Below are positions 1 through 12,721 of a stretch of DNA of 64,000 bases, in pieces. The DNA lies in assembly GCA_038501625.1 (NCBI GenBank), contig JAZAYU010000011.1, forward strand, positions 12,780,849-12,844,848. Reading direction: 5' to 3'. This DNA comes from Corbicula japonica. Its lineage: Eukaryota; Mollusca; Bivalvia; Venerida; Cyrenidae. Positions within the stretch are counted from its first letter, which is position 1. Each line of letters starts with the position of its first letter. The position numbers and the translations under genes are program-made. The notes beneath the pieces are model-generated. The model did no database searches. It saw only the letters and a program-made list of their open reading frames with translations, and was not told the origin of the DNA.

Positions 1-99
1 TTTGATAATGTTTAAAACAATAATCTATTTACCGGTATGTAAACAGTTTTATAGTGTTTAAGTCATATATGCCTGATTGTTTCACTTTAATATAGAATA

Positions 100-311
100 A
101 TTGCTTTCCTCCATATATAGGCATTTTTAGACTGTGTGAATGTACAGGCTGATCAGGGTCTGCACTGGTCACATTTTGGTCAGAAATAACTGAACAAATA
201 AAAAAGCAAACTGCGTAGATCCTGTTCAGGTGGTAAGGATGTGTCGGCTGATCTGGATCTACACTGTTTGCCCACGCAATAAAGGTAATAATATATGGAA
301 GAAATGGTTAA
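100..311. repeat. TTAA-flanked foldback MITE, copy 1
   Basis: Copy of a roughly 240-bp interspersed repeat. It begins with a CTTTCCTCCATATATA-type end, carries two inverted halves rich in GATCTGGATC/GATCAGG motifs, and closes with a TATGGAAGAAATGGTTAA-type end. The left TTAA is degraded. Other copies lie at 1678, 6043 and 6564. No coding capacity; probably non-autonomous. Confidence 0.7.
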
Positions 312-1677
312 AATAATCCTAAATATCCCATCTGATTTCTTTCAATGATTTCTTTTATATAAATTCTCCAAACTGACTAAGTACACCTTACTTTGTAATT
401 TGATACAGGCCATTAAAGCATCACTGGGCAAATGAATGATTCCTGGGGTCAAGCATGATATTATAATTTCATGGATAAGAAATCCTGGAGATTTAGGGGA
501 AGTTTAGACTTGTTTCTTGTACTGTAAATAATCCCCCCCCTAAAAAAAAACAACAAAAAACAACAACAACAACAAAAATGGATTCTGAATGATATTGTCC
601 TTTCCTGGGAGCAAACCCGCACCCAGAGGATAATATGCTGTACCATGATTAATTAAATTTACCACAAGACTCAGAAGTTCATGTAGTGGTTTTCAATTTA
701 AAGCTGTGTTACACTTATTAGTTATTCAGATTTTCTTTTCAGCTTATTAATTTTAGTCATTAGGGTCTCATATTATTATTATTGGGGATTTAATGTGCTA
801 TTTAAATAAGTGTCCATGTGTTGTAAATAAAATTGGTCAGAATCTAAGACTTGGGTACTGAAAACAAAAATCAGTGTTGTAATTTAACTGAAAATTTAAG
901 TACAACAAATAGATTAAATCATGAAATAGTGTCTGATTTAAGTTCTTTAAGTGCAACTTTCATATTTTCATAACTAAACTATTTTTTTGAACTTTAATTA
1001 TTGTTTGGGATAATAATATACCTAGTTTAAACACTCCCATCCAATTATTTTTTACCAGTCACTGTTCTTTTTTCACATAGTGCTTATTACTTAAAGATAC
1101 TTGTGTTTTATGACCATGTTACATAATCTAATCAGCAAGACACTGATCTTATCAGTAGGTCAGCAGGGGGTGTCATAAATATCCTTTTGAAGATAAGTAG
1201 TTTACTTTGTGAGAGATTAAAGATGTGCTAATTTAGTGTTGTTTTAAGAAACTGACTTGGGATTAATTATACTATTTCATGCTATCAGTGTAGAAAGAGA
1301 CTATTAATTTATTTAATTTTCTGAACTGTAATAAGTGCAAGCTGTGTTTTTTTCAAGCCAGAGGAAAGTTGAAAACAAATTAAAAATTATATTATTTTCT
1401 AATGATTCAATTTAATTGTAAAAAAACTTCAAAAAGCAGATATCTAAAGATAAAACATTATTTCAATAGAACAATTGATTTTTTGTAACATCCTTGTGAA
1501 AAAAGCATCATTATGGCATTATTAAATGTTACTAAAAGAGTAAAAGTAATTGTTGTGACTACTGCATCATAGATAAATAAGTGCTTAAAACATAATAAAA
1601 TGCTTCACATTCATGACCTTATGCATAATTATTTAATTTTAAAAATAAACCGATAATAGGAAATAAATGTATATGAT
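312..1677. other. AT-rich DNA, no gene seen
   Basis: I see only short AT-rich open frames without splice context, one C/A-rich tract near 530-580, and no recognisable repeat. Possibly intron or intergenic DNA. Confidence 0.5.
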
Positions 1678-1918
1678 TTAACCCATTCCTCCATCTTTAC
1701 GCATTTTTACGCATGAACCACCTGTATAGATCTAGATCAGCCGGCACATCTATGCAGTCTGATCAGGATCTGCACTGGTCGCATTTTGGTCAGAAATAAC
1801 CTAACGTATCTTAAAGCCAACAGTGCAGATCCTGGTCAGATGGCATGGATGTGCCGGCTGATCCGGATCTGCATGTTCACCCACGCAATAAAGGTGTGTC
1901 TATGGAGGAAAGGGTTAA
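1678..1918. repeat. TTAA-flanked foldback MITE, copy 2
   Basis: Bounded by TTAA at both ends, with ends related to ACCCATTCCTCCATC and its inverted partner TATGGAGGAAAGGGT. The interior repeats the GATCAGGATCTGCACTGGTC motif in both orientations. 241 bp, non-coding. Confidence 0.75.
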
Positions 1919-3039
1919 ACAGAATGACAGAACAGTGAATGTAAAAAATCACATGCTTAAAGGCCTAAAATGTGAATTACTGGTACATGTTTAATTTTTA
2001 ATTAAATACTTATGTTCGCATGGCATTTTCATCCCCAAAAGCGGCATTTAGGTCTGCCACCGTTTAAGTGGACCCCGCTTATTATTACATAATAAAAGTT
2101 TCAAGAGTTAAGAAATTTTATAGATTTAGTCTTTATAATATTTTCTATATGTTATTGGTAAAAATTTAAGTTTATCATACTTCTTTGTTTGACAATATTA
2201 TTGTTCAGTGTATTTGGTTTATTTTTGTCAGACTATGTAAATTATCTGTGCAGCTTATTGCTATTAATATACAAAGAAATTTCCTTTTGTAACTTTTACG
2301 GTTTTATCAGCTTGGCTGCATAATGACAGGTATTTGATTAACTTAGTGTCAATCCACAGACTGATTAGGGTTTTGGGGGTTTTATATTTGCATATTTGTT
2401 ACTGTAACATAGAATTTTATTGGTTATTTAAGAAAACCTTTATTTTTATATCTATAGAATAATTTTGTCTTAATAGAACATAAGTAGGAAAAATAACTTG
2501 GAAATTTGTAACTTCATTTTAAGTCTTCAGAATAACTTTTGAAATATTACTTGGACAATTATATTGGGATATATGGATTTTTGGAATACTGGATACATAA
2601 AGAATAAGAACTATATGCTGTGTTGTATTATTTTGACATCATAAAGTAAATTAATGGAAAGTACTGCTGTTTCCCTCTGCTAAGTAACTGGCAGAGTGGA
2701 CCCCTGGACTGAGTGAATGTTATAGAGGTGTGTCTTTGCATGGGCATTGAGCTAATTAATTCCCCAAATCCCCGGTCAGCCTCTAATGCTGAAGTAGACC
2801 CAGTGTAGACCCCAAAGAAAAACAACAACAACAATCTATCTCACTTCATTCCGGTCGCAGGTCCATTATAGACTTTTGCATACATGCAGAGACAATGCAG
2901 AAGTTTTTTCTTGTATGTTTCTTATTTAATAAGTGAGCAGGTCCACGACTTCCCCTTAAACTAGAAACTTCTCTCTGTTCTCACAACCTAAGCTATTCCC
3001 AGCTAACCTACTCCATGGAATAAGGTTGTTATCCATATG
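1919..3039. other. AT-rich DNA, no gene seen
   Basis: No recognisable exon, repeat family or RNA gene. A short minus-strand open frame near 2628-2834 has no protein-family resemblance and poor start context. Confidence 0.45.
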
Positions 3040-3175
3040 TGAACAATGTAGATCCAGAACAACCAGCACAGCTGTGCCATCTTGTCGGGATCTACACTTC
3101 ACTCTTTGATTCAATAGATAATTTCTGACTAAGAAAAGTGTAGATCCAGATCAGATAGTGAGGATATGTTATATT
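3040..3175. repeat. Fragment of the GATC-rich foldback repeat
   Basis: Contains AATGTAGATCCAGAACA and GTGTAGATCCAGATCAG, the paired halves of the family seen at 1678 and 6043, but without clear TTAA ends. A degraded copy. Confidence 0.5.
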
Positions 3176-3184
3176 TATTCATAG

Positions 3185-5025
3185 TACACCGTCCGTCCGT
3201 CCGATATTCTCGTGAACGCAACTTCTCCTACACTACTGGTGGGAATTTAATGAAACTTGACCACAATGTTTGGCCTGATATGTTGTTGTGCATGAAGGTG
3301 GGGTTTCGCTCTTACATGTTCCGTTCAGAAGTTATGGCCCTTTGATACTTCCATTTACATTAGTTTTAATAGGAATATATCTTGTTTCCTTTATTTTGTG
3401 TTAAGCAAAATATGCATTTTGCCCATAACTTTAAAACTACTTGAGATACTGCCTTGAAACTTGAAATATAAGTTAACCATCAAAATCTACATCAAAACCA
3501 ACAAGACCCATAAGCCTGCTTCCAATATTTTTCAAATTATGCCCCTTTTTCACTTACATGTTCTGTTTTGTGTTAAGAAAAATATACACTTTGCCCTTAA
3601 CTTCGTTTGGAATGGAGGGATTTCAAAATAACTTGGCACAAATGTTCACCATAACAAGGCGGTGTGTCATGACAATACCCATGCCTGTAGGTCCAAGGTC
3701 AAGGTCACTGTAACTAAAAATAGAATTTTCTTGCAAAATCTTGTCCGCTCTGTAACTTTGTTATTTCTTATTGGATTTTTGAATAACTTGGTATAATTGT
3801 TCACCATATCAAGACGGTATGTCACATACATGCCCAAGCCTTTAGGTCGAAAGTCAAGGTCACTGTTACTAAAAATAGAATTTTCTTGTCCGGGCTGTTA
3901 CTTTGTTATGAATGGAGGGATTTCAAAATAACTTGGCACAAATGTTCACCATGACAGGGCGATGTGTCGCGTACCATGCCCATGCCTCTTGGTCAAAGGT
4001 CAAGGTCACCATTACTAAAAATAGAATTCTCTTGTCCGGGCTGTTACTTTGTTATGAATGGAGGGATTTCAAAATAACTTTGCACAAATGTTCACTATGA
4101 CAAGGCAGTGTGTCTGCACAATACCCAAGCCTGAAGGTCCAAGGTCCAAGAATTTTCTTGTCCGGGCTGTAACTTCATTATAAATGGAGGGACTTCAAAA
4201 TAACTTTACACAAATGTTCACCATGACAGGGCGGTGTATCCCGTACCATGCCCATGCCTGTAGGTCAAGGTCACTGTTACCAAAAAAATAGAATTCTCTT
4301 GTCCGGGCTGTAACTTTGTTAGGAATAGATTGATTTCAAAATAACTTGACACAAATGTTCACCATTACAAGATGGTGTGTCCCGTACCATGCCCATGCCT
4401 GTAGGTCCAAAGTCAAGGTCACTGTTACTAAAGTAGAATTTTCTTGTCAGGGTTGTAACTATGTTAGGAATAGAGTAATTTCAAAATAACATGGCAGAAA
4501 TGTTCACCATGACAAGGTGGTGAGTCGTGTACCATGTCCATGCCTGTAGGTCCAAGGTCAAGGTCACTGTTACTAAAAATAGAATTTCCTTGTCCGGGCT
4601 ATAACTGTTTTGAATGGAGGGTTTTCAAAATAACATGGCACAAATGTTCACCGTGACAAGGCGGTGTGTTGCGTACATTACCCATGCCTGTAAGTCCAAG
4701 GTCAAGGTCACAGTTACTAAAACTTGAATTTACTTGTTCGGGCTATAACTTCTTTATGAAGGAAGGGATTTCAAAATAACTTGGCACAAATGTTCACTAT
4801 GACATTGCATTGCATTACCACCAACTTCTTCACAGACTTTTCCGTAATGAGAAGACAACAGTGCCACAAATACAAATAATTTACTTGATCATCAAGTTTA
4901 TGCATATTCTTATAATTACTCGAACATCACTGTCTTTGAAATGCTATTATTCCCATCGTTGCACTTAAGTATCTGAAAACAATGCATAGCGGGGGCATCC
5001 GTGTCCTATGGACACATTTCTAGTT
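3185..5025 (+). mobile_element. Tandem-repeat-bearing non-autonomous element A
   Basis: Starts near a GTCCGTCCGTCCG run, continues with a left arm, then from about 3610 to 4800 holds roughly eight tandem units of about 125-150 bp. Units begin AATGGAGGGATTTCAAAATA and contain CCAAGGTCAAGGTCACTG. The right end resembles the GCGGGGGCATCCGTGTCC end common in bivalve repeats. No protein. The arm plus tandem core layout resembles the pearl/CvA-like, Helitron-related class described in oysters and mussels; that assignment is inference. Confidence 0.7.
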
Positions 5026-5153
5026 TTATCATACATTATAAAGCATAGGCAAAAATTTCAACTTTTGTTTCCAGCAGACAGCAAAATATAATTATATATT
5101 CATGCATCAACTTTGTCTTTTCACACTTTTTAAACACCTTACTTCTTTTTCAG

Positions 5154-5177
5154 GGCAACAAGAAAAAGAACTTGTAG
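5154..5177 (+). CDS. Possible terminal coding exon of an upstream gene
   Basis: A good splice acceptor (pyrimidine tract ending TTTTTCAG at 5153) is followed in one frame by GNKKKNL and a stop at 5175-5177. An AATAAA lies downstream at 5642. This could be the last few codons of a gene whose other exons are left of the window, but seven residues identify no family and the match may be chance. Confidence 0.2.
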   Translation, partial: GNKKKNL

Positions 5178-6042
5178 TGTTTTATGAATGGATGTGGAAA
5201 CTTCTATTTCGACACATCACTCAAAAAGAAATCCATTACGACTAAACATCTTGCAACTGTCTAGATGGACTGTGTTGTACAACAGATTTGATTATTATCA
5301 AAATATATAGTGAATGTCGCTATGCAGACTTATGATGTGGAAAGTATTTTGTTTGAATCTTGAGAAAGTGAAAGACATTGAAATTAACAATGCATTCTTG
5401 AAGATATTGGATAAAATATTAAAACTTTATGAAGTTGTCAAGAATATTTCCACAAGCCAGCAGCCAGTGGAGCCTTGTACGTCGAACAGTCTAAAGTGTT
5501 ATTATTATGCAAACATCAAGGCATATTCCAGCAAGAAACTACTTAATGTAAGCTACTGATTGAAGACTCCTCTGAAGAATACTACTTCCCAAGCAGGACA
5601 GAAACCTCACAGTCTTTCATTGATACCTAGTTGCCTGCAAAAATAAAGCAAGAATTCAGTCTCAAGCAAAATTTATGTGTTTCACATGTCAGTCAGCACT
5701 TTCCTGTAATGTCTCCTCGCCAAAGCATCCAGCAGCCACAGAACTAAATAATTCAACCGTTGAGCCGGCATCCAGAGATCCAGATTTGCGAGTGAAGCAG
5801 CAAACAGCAAGTCTGCATCCAATGGCAACCAGCAGCTAATGAATCATCTTTAAAACATTTTAAAGACACTAAACTACATAGCTGATACACATAATTAATT
5901 TAACTTGAATTTATCTAATTTAATCTCATAAAGAAAACGGGGCTGCTCTTTTGCTGTTTACCCGTGTATTACATAAATATTAACATCCATTATTTTGTCT
6001 CAAAATAGTTTGGGGGATCATCTAGTCATTGCCAAGAGTTGT
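5178..6042 (+). other. No gene seen; possible 3' untranslated region
   Basis: Holds only short open frames. If the exon ending at 5177 is real, part of this would be its 3' UTR, with AATAAA at 5642-5647. Otherwise I see nothing in it. Confidence 0.3.
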
Positions 6043-6281
6043 TTAACTCTTTCCTCCATATATACGCATTTTTACGCATGTGCGACCAGTGTAGATCCAG
6101 ATCGGCACATCTGTGTGCATCTTATCAGGATCTGCACTGGTCGCATTCTGATCAGAAATAACCTAATGAATCAAAAAGCGAACAGTTTAGATCCTGATCA
6201 GACAGTACGGATGTGCTGGCTGATCTGGATCTAAACTGTTCGCCCAAGCAATAAAGGTGTATCTATGGAGGAAAGGGTTAA
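6043..6281. repeat. TTAA-flanked foldback MITE, best copy
   Basis: The clearest copy: TTAA at 6043-6046 and 6278-6281, terminal inverted repeats of about 24 bp (CTCTTTCCTCCATATATACG against CTATGGAGGAAAGGG inverted), and internal inverted halves. TTAA flanks are typical of piggyBac-type target duplication, but no transposase links it to that group here. Confidence 0.8.
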
Positions 6282-6563
6282 CCCTGTGCATTTACTTCAT
6301 AGATACAACTTTGTACTATGTACTTTCAATGTTTTTTAGCTTGATTATTCAAAGAATAGGACTGTGACTCTCTAGGCAACCTGCAATGCTATAAGCAAGG
6401 TATTTCTGATATGATGACATGTACTTCTCTGTTGTTTTTGTGATATTAAAATATTTTTTTTCTAACTACTGTTCGTATTGTTATTTTCTATATCAAGATT
6501 GAATATGAAACAAATCTAAATCTTTATATATGTAATCCTGATGTTTTTACATAAAAATGGGAT

Positions 6564-6792
6564 TTAACATTTTACTCCATAGATACGCCTTTGTTGCATG
6601 AACCAACATAGTAGATCACTATCAGCGAGCACATTTGATTCGGATCAACACTGTTCGCATTTCTTAGTTTATTTCTAATCAAGATGTGACCAGTGCAGAT
6701 CCAGATCCGACCACATATATGTGCAGGCTGATCTAGATCAACACTGCAAACTCTTTTAAGCCTGTATACCAGTATGTGAAGTAAATGGTTAA
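6564..6792. repeat. TTAA-flanked foldback MITE, diverged copy
   Basis: TTAA at both ends (6564-6567 and 6789-6792), with ACTCCATAGATACGCC at the left end and internal GTGCAGATCCAGATC motifs. More diverged than the 6043 copy and apparently in reverse order. Confidence 0.65.
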
Positions 6793-7879
6793 ACATAGTT
6801 ATGTAATGTATAATTTACAGTAAGACTGCATGATCTGGTCTTATTTAAAAAGGTTCTTTTTTTCCTTTTGCCAAAGACAAATAATGATAATGGGGATACC
6901 ACGGTTAACATCATCTCACTTTGATCACTATTATTTGGTGCACCAGTGAATCTTTACAGCCTTAAAGCCAGAATATTTTTTAACTATTCCACTCACTTTG
7001 TCGTCTGCATTTTGCTCTAGTCAAAGACACAGATTCGCATCGCTCTTTAACTGATCTAGTAAATCTCATTTTGATATGTGGACTGGACGAGAATTACTTC
7101 ACGTAACAAATCGCTATTTTCACTTGATATAATCCACCGTATTGTAGCTGATAATTACGTGTTGACTGGATTTTAATCATGTTTACATCACTTTTAATCG
7201 ATCTTCATGTTATTATGTTATTTTGATATACTTCTTGAACACATTGACTAAATTATCACATCTTTTTAAGGCCCTTATGTGATCGGCATTTCAAATTTGT
7301 ATGTTTGCTTTCTGCAGGCTAAGGCACTTTGAACGGTTACATGGTGCAATTTTGGTGATTTTGATTGTTATATCAATAAGTAAATAGTGAACCTGAGTTT
7401 AATGATAAAGAATATGCATCTTTCTTTAAATTAATGCAAGTCAAATTTGTATTTAACATTCATTAAAAAAGCTTTAATGATAGACAAAATTGATGAAGGC
7501 TTTCGGTATCAAAAATGGCGATCTTGTGATTCAAGATAACGCAGGCCGCGTGCATAGGCGAGAAAATGCGATGATGCATATCTACTTACATATAATATAG
7601 GTCTTCGCTGTAGTAAGTGTACACTAGATTTTTAAAATGAGCACTCTAAATATAGTTATATAATAATAATAAACAGACGCCCATATGATCTGCTAAGGAC
7701 GTCTTTAAATAAACACAAAAACACATACACACACACACACACTAGTAAGTGTAAAAAAACAACCTTTCATTATTTATATTGAAAAGCCAATTCAGATGCA
7801 GCAAATTTGTGCCCATCTTACATAAACCTGAACATAATTCAGGAAAGAAATAAAAACAAGGAATTAACACATTATATCT
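6793..7879. other. No gene seen; short CA microsatellite
   Basis: AT-rich unique DNA without supported exons. A short CA run lies at about 7725-7742. Confidence 0.45.
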
Positions 7880-8850
7880 AGTGGCCATCAGTGCAGATCC
7901 ACATCAGCCTGCACATCTGTTAAGAATCCACACTGATTCATTCTTGGTCAGAAATAACCTTATGGGACGAGAAGCGACTAGTTTATATCCTAGCTGATAA
8001 ACCACAGCGATCTGCGCTCCACAGATCGAGATCTGCCTGTACATTCGTGAAGTCAGGAAGTCTTATTGGTCAGTTATAAACTTATGAATGTAGACATGGC
8101 CTTGTCAAGAATAATCTTATAAATCTAGAAGCATTGAATGAAACCCCAATCAGACTCAATGATGTGTCAGTGTAGATCTAGATTAGCATGCACATCCATG
8201 TCGACTGATAAGGATCCTCGTACTGTTCTATTTTTTGGTCAAAAATAACCTTTGTGACAAGAAAGCGACTAGTTTATTTCCTAGCTCATCAAGCAACACA
8301 GATGGGAGTCCACTGTAGATCCAGGTCTGCCTGTGCTTTGTGCAGTCTGATCAGGATTTACACCATCCATTTATTTATTGGTCAGGAATAAAACTTTATA
8401 AATCTAGACAAATCTTGGTCAAGAATAATCTTGTGAATTTTTAAAAGCATCTAAGAAAGCCCCGATCAATCTCATTGCAGCTAGTGTAGATCCAGATCAG
8501 CATGCACATACATGCTGTCTGATAAGGATCCACATACTGCTCCATTTTGTTGGCTAGAAAAAAACGCAATGAGATGAAATGCGACTATTGTGCATACCCT
8601 AGCTGACCAAGCTGCAAGGAAGTCAAAAACATGTCGTAGATCCAGATCATTCTGTACTTTAGTGCTGTCTGATCAGAATTTGCACCATCCACATTTAGTC
8701 AAGAATAACCTTATTAAACTAGAGAGGGCTTGCATAGATCCTGATAAGACCGATGTGTTTTGTTGTCTTGATCACTTTCAGGTCAAAATTAACCTTAATA
8801 TATTGAGCGAATGGTGCAGGATGTGTCGAATCTCCGCAAAATTCATCCGA
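7880..8850. repeat. Three diverged ~300-bp tandem units related to the GATC-rich repeat
   Basis: GTGCAGATCCACATCAGCC-type motifs, TTGGTCAGAAATAACC-type motifs and a GCGACTAGTTTAT-like motif recur at roughly 300-bp spacing (near 7970, 8265 and 8581). The array seems to derive from the same family as the TTAA-flanked foldback elements and is degenerate. Confidence 0.55.
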
Positions 8851-9157
8851 TTTAAAAATGTCGGGTACCAATTAAGTTCGGTAAATTAAATCTTAACCTT
8901 CTTCTCCAGTATTAACTGATTTTCGGGGAATAGACTAATAATTATCATAAGGGAGATCATCAACAAACTCATTTCAATCTTGAACTCTGTACGTTTCGGC
9001 CTACGACCTTTTCAAAACAAAATACAGATTGCCTTATATGCAAGTGTTATTTTCGTAGACTTGTTTCGGTTTTCATATTAGATATGACAAATAAACTGTA
9101 GACATTCATTGAGAAATAGCAATTGTTTGGATGTATTCGAGAAATGGCCATTATTAA

Positions 9158-11023
9158 GCTTTTGGCGGTGGTGTTTTAGCCTATGTGAGATCTGATCTTC
9201 CAGCTGACAGAAAGAAACAATTAGAATTCAAGATTATTGAATCGGTAGGCATAGAAATTATTTTAAACAACTCAAAATGGCTTATTACTGGAGTCTATAG
9301 ACCCCCTAGTGAAAGCAGCTTAACATGTTTTGATGACCTTTGCAACTCAATGGATAAGATTACATCTAAATATGATAATTTTGTATACATAGGGGATTTA
9401 AACTTTGATATGCTTCAATACGACAGAAGCAAGCACCTACAGGACATCTGTGATATTTTTAACTTGACAAATATGATCAATGAACCTACTTGTTTGAAAT
9501 CAGATCCAAGCCTTATTGATGTTATTTTAACTAACAAACCAGACAAATGTCTTAATGTTTTAAATTTTACCTGCGGTCTTAGTGATTTTCATAACATGGT
9601 ATGTTTTCAGCTTGATTTTAATGTTCCCCCAAGTAAAACTAAGTGGATTTCTTATAGAAGTTTTAAAAATTTTGACATTGATGCTTTTTATAAAGATCTC
9701 AGCCAAATAGATTTTAAAAAGATTACACAGGAACCTTCACTAGATGCGGCTACAGAGGCCTTAGGCTCTGCAATTAAAACTTGTTTTGATAAGCATGCCC
9801 CAGTCAAAACTAAAAAACAACCTAGATGCCCGGCACCTTTTATGAACTCTGTACTCCGGAAGTTAGTTTTTCAAAAACACATGCTTTTTAATAAATTTAA
9901 GAAACAAAAGACTGATAAAAACTGGCACAAGTACAGGCAAATGAGAAACCTAGTTACAAAAATTAAACGAAAGTCAATTGGCCAATATTTTATTGATAGA
10001 TGTTCTGGTGGTACAAAAAGTAAAGATTTTTGGGCAACAATAAAGCCTTTTCTAACAAACAAAGGTACAATCGTTAAGAAAAATACAGTTCTCCTTGAAA
10101 ATGATAATTTAGTCACTGACCAAGAACAAATTTGTAACATTTTTAATGATTTTTATGTCAATGTTGCAAAGGATATTGGGGATGAATCTATAAAATTTGA
10201 TAATAACCATGAAAGTATATGTAAAATCAAAGAGATTATGGAAGATAAAAATTGCAGAGAACTGTCTTTTACAAATATTGATGAGAATTTTGTTTCTAAA
10301 CAACTGAACCAAATGAATGTAAAAAAAGCTACTGGAATTGACAATATTTCTGTTAAAATGGTTAAATTAGCTAGTTTTGTTATTTCGGAACCTATCTCTA
10401 ACCTTGTTAATAGATCTTTCACTGAATGTAGTTTTCCTGATTCAATGAAAATAGCACAAGTAGTGCCTTTACACAAGAAAAACAGTACATTAGACAAAGG
10501 AAACTATAGACCAGTCAGCCTGCTGCCAGTTATATCAAAGGTATTTGAAAGGGCCATGTACACTCAACTTATTGAACATTTTAGTAATATTTTTAATCCA
10601 CTTCTTGGTGCCTTCAGACCAGGTTATGGCTGTAGCACTACCCTTCTGAAGGTGGCAGAGGACTGGAAACAAGCTCTAGACGATAATTTTTATTTGGCTG
10701 CTGTGCTCATGGACCTTTCAAAGGCCTTTGACTGCCTACCACACGATTTGCTTTTGCTGAAATGTAGGCACTATGGTCTTACCGAATCCTCTGTCACCTT
10801 AATCCAGAGTTACCTCTCCTGTAGAAAACAATGTGTAAAATTAGGGGATAAATATAGCACTTTTCAGCATATTGTAAAGGGTGTCCCGCAAGGTTCTATA
10901 CTAGGTCCTCTTCTCTTCAACATCTTCATAAATGATATTTTTCTTTTGTTCACAGAAGCTCTTTATATAATTATGCTGATGATAATACTCTTTCATACCA
11001 AAGCAAATGCCCAAAGGACCTAG
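9158..11023 (+). pseudogene. LINE endonuclease-reverse transcriptase, frame 1 part
   Basis: The frame is open from 9158 (GGGVLAYVRSDLP), although its first possible initiator is only a GTG at 9185. It carries endonuclease motifs ITGVYRPP, GDLNFD and SDFHNMV, then reverse transcriptase motifs: NYRPVSLLPVISKVFE, GAFRPGYGCSTTLL, the first catalytic aspartate in LMDLSKAFDCLPHDLL, and GVPQGSILGPLLFNIFINDI. Near 10958-10962 the frame slips by one base and the last residues before the stop at 11023 are out of register. In life it would nick DNA and copy LINE RNA into the genome; this copy lacks the N-terminus and is frameshifted, so it should be inactive. Confidence 0.85.
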
Positions 11024-11805
11024 TACATACCCTTGAACAGGACTCCCTATGTCTCATAAATTGGTTTAAACTTAATCATATGAAAGCTAATCCAGATAAG
11101 TTTCAAGCCATTGCTCTAGGTCGTAAAACTAAAGATCTTAATATTTCTTTTAATCTGGGTAGCTGCTCTATTCAATGTGAGCCTGAAGTTAAATTGTTAG
11201 GTGTAACTTTCGATTTTATGATGAATTTCAATACTCACATATCAAATATTTGTAAAAAAGCAGCATGTCAACTTAATGTTATGAAAAGGATAGGTAGAAA
11301 TATAAACAAGTTGGGTAGACTCACTATGTATTACTCCTTTGTAATGTCAAACTTAAATTATTGCCCTTTGACATGGCACTTTACAAGCGAGACAAATGTT
11401 AAAAAGATAGAGAAGATCCAGGAACGCGCATTAAGATTTATTTATGAGGATTATCAAAGCCCTTATGATATTTTATTGGAAAAGTCTGGACTACCATCTC
11501 TAAAAACCCGGAGGATGAGAACAGTTGCCCTGGAGGCTTTTAAACTTTTAAATAAAATGGGACCAACTTATCTCCATGATCTATTACAATACAAGAATTC
11601 TACTTACAATTTTAGGTACAGAAACTTAGTAGAACTACCTACACCTAGAACAGAACGGTACGGTAAGAGCTCGTTCAGGTATTCCGCGGCCAGACTATGG
11701 AACTCCTTGCCAGCTGAATTCAGGGAATGCACTTCCTATAGTCAATTTAGCTCCCTTATAAAAAGCTGGGATGGCCCTGAGTGCAAATGTTCAGCATGTG
11801 GTTGA
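10960..11805 (+). pseudogene. LINE reverse transcriptase C-terminal part, second frame
   Basis: Continuation of the LINE polyprotein in another frame. The YADD catalytic box lies at 10972-10983 (context SLYNYADDNTLS), followed by the thumb (NWFKLNHMKANPDKFQ) and a C-terminal domain with YSAARLWNSLPAEF and a cysteine-rich end (PECKCSACG) before the stop at 11803-11805. No other stop interrupts it. A single-base loss just before YADD explains the split from the upstream frame; a sequencing error is also possible. Confidence 0.82.
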
Positions 11806-12721
11806 CAGGGGGCACCATCAGTCTGGTTGCGGGGTACTCTGCTTGCTAGTTAGCTTATCCTGCTTTATGCCAGCTTATGCTTGTTCTGCTTAGCCTTAGA
11901 ATCTTAGTTGAGCTTTATTATTTTGTCTCCTATATGCTTGTTACATGTAGTTACTACCTATGTACATGTATGTCCATTGCTTTTAAATCTTGTTTTATGT
12001 GCTTATTTTAAATGTGTGCTTTACTTAAAAATATACGCTCTGACATTGATATTATTGTTTTGATGTGAAGTCTTATATTTAGGTAAGTTTTAAATCAACA
12101 TATTGAATCTTAGTTAATCGATTTTTAAAGAGGAAGTTATCTTACATTTTTGAGTGTAATTATATCGGTCAGTTCAGGCTGTGTCTTTAGCTGACTGTAA
12201 TTATATCATGTACTGATAGAAATCTACCTATCTATCTTAATTAATGATTAATCTTACATTTTTGTGTGTAATTATATCGGTCAGTTCAGGCTGTGTCTTT
12301 AGCTGACTGTAATTATATCATGTACTGATAGAAATCTATCTATCTATCTTAATTAATGTTTTGAATCTTAGCTAATATTAATTAAAGTTATGTAATAAAA
12401 CTTAATAACTTTTACCTTCTTACTACCTATATGCAATTTTAATCTAATGCTCATATCTATGTACTTTTTAGGATTTTATGTTTTAAGGCATTTAATTTGT
12501 ATTCAGTCTTATAACCCAATTTAATTGTTCATAAGTTGTTGTTTAAGTGTTGCACATGTTGTATGTATGTTATACTGTCTATGCTGTTATCTGTGCTTGT
12601 CTTATTTATTTATGTTAAGTCGGTTTTAAAAGCTCTACAGAGCTTGTGTTTTAATATGTGTATTTGTACATTTGTATGTTACACATATTTGTTATATGCA
12701 TCCGACTTTCAAAATAAATAT
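11806..12721 (+). other. LINE 3' untranslated region
   Basis: Non-coding DNA between the LINE stop codon and its TTAC tail. It includes a 112-bp direct duplication described separately. Confidence 0.6.
12141..12364 (+). repeat. 112-bp direct repeat inside the LINE 3' UTR
   Basis: CTTACATTTTTGAGTGTAAT at 12141 recurs as CTTACATTTTTGTGTGTAAT at 12253. The following about 90 bp, with TCAGTTCAGGCTGTGTC, are nearly identical in the two units. Confidence 0.85.
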
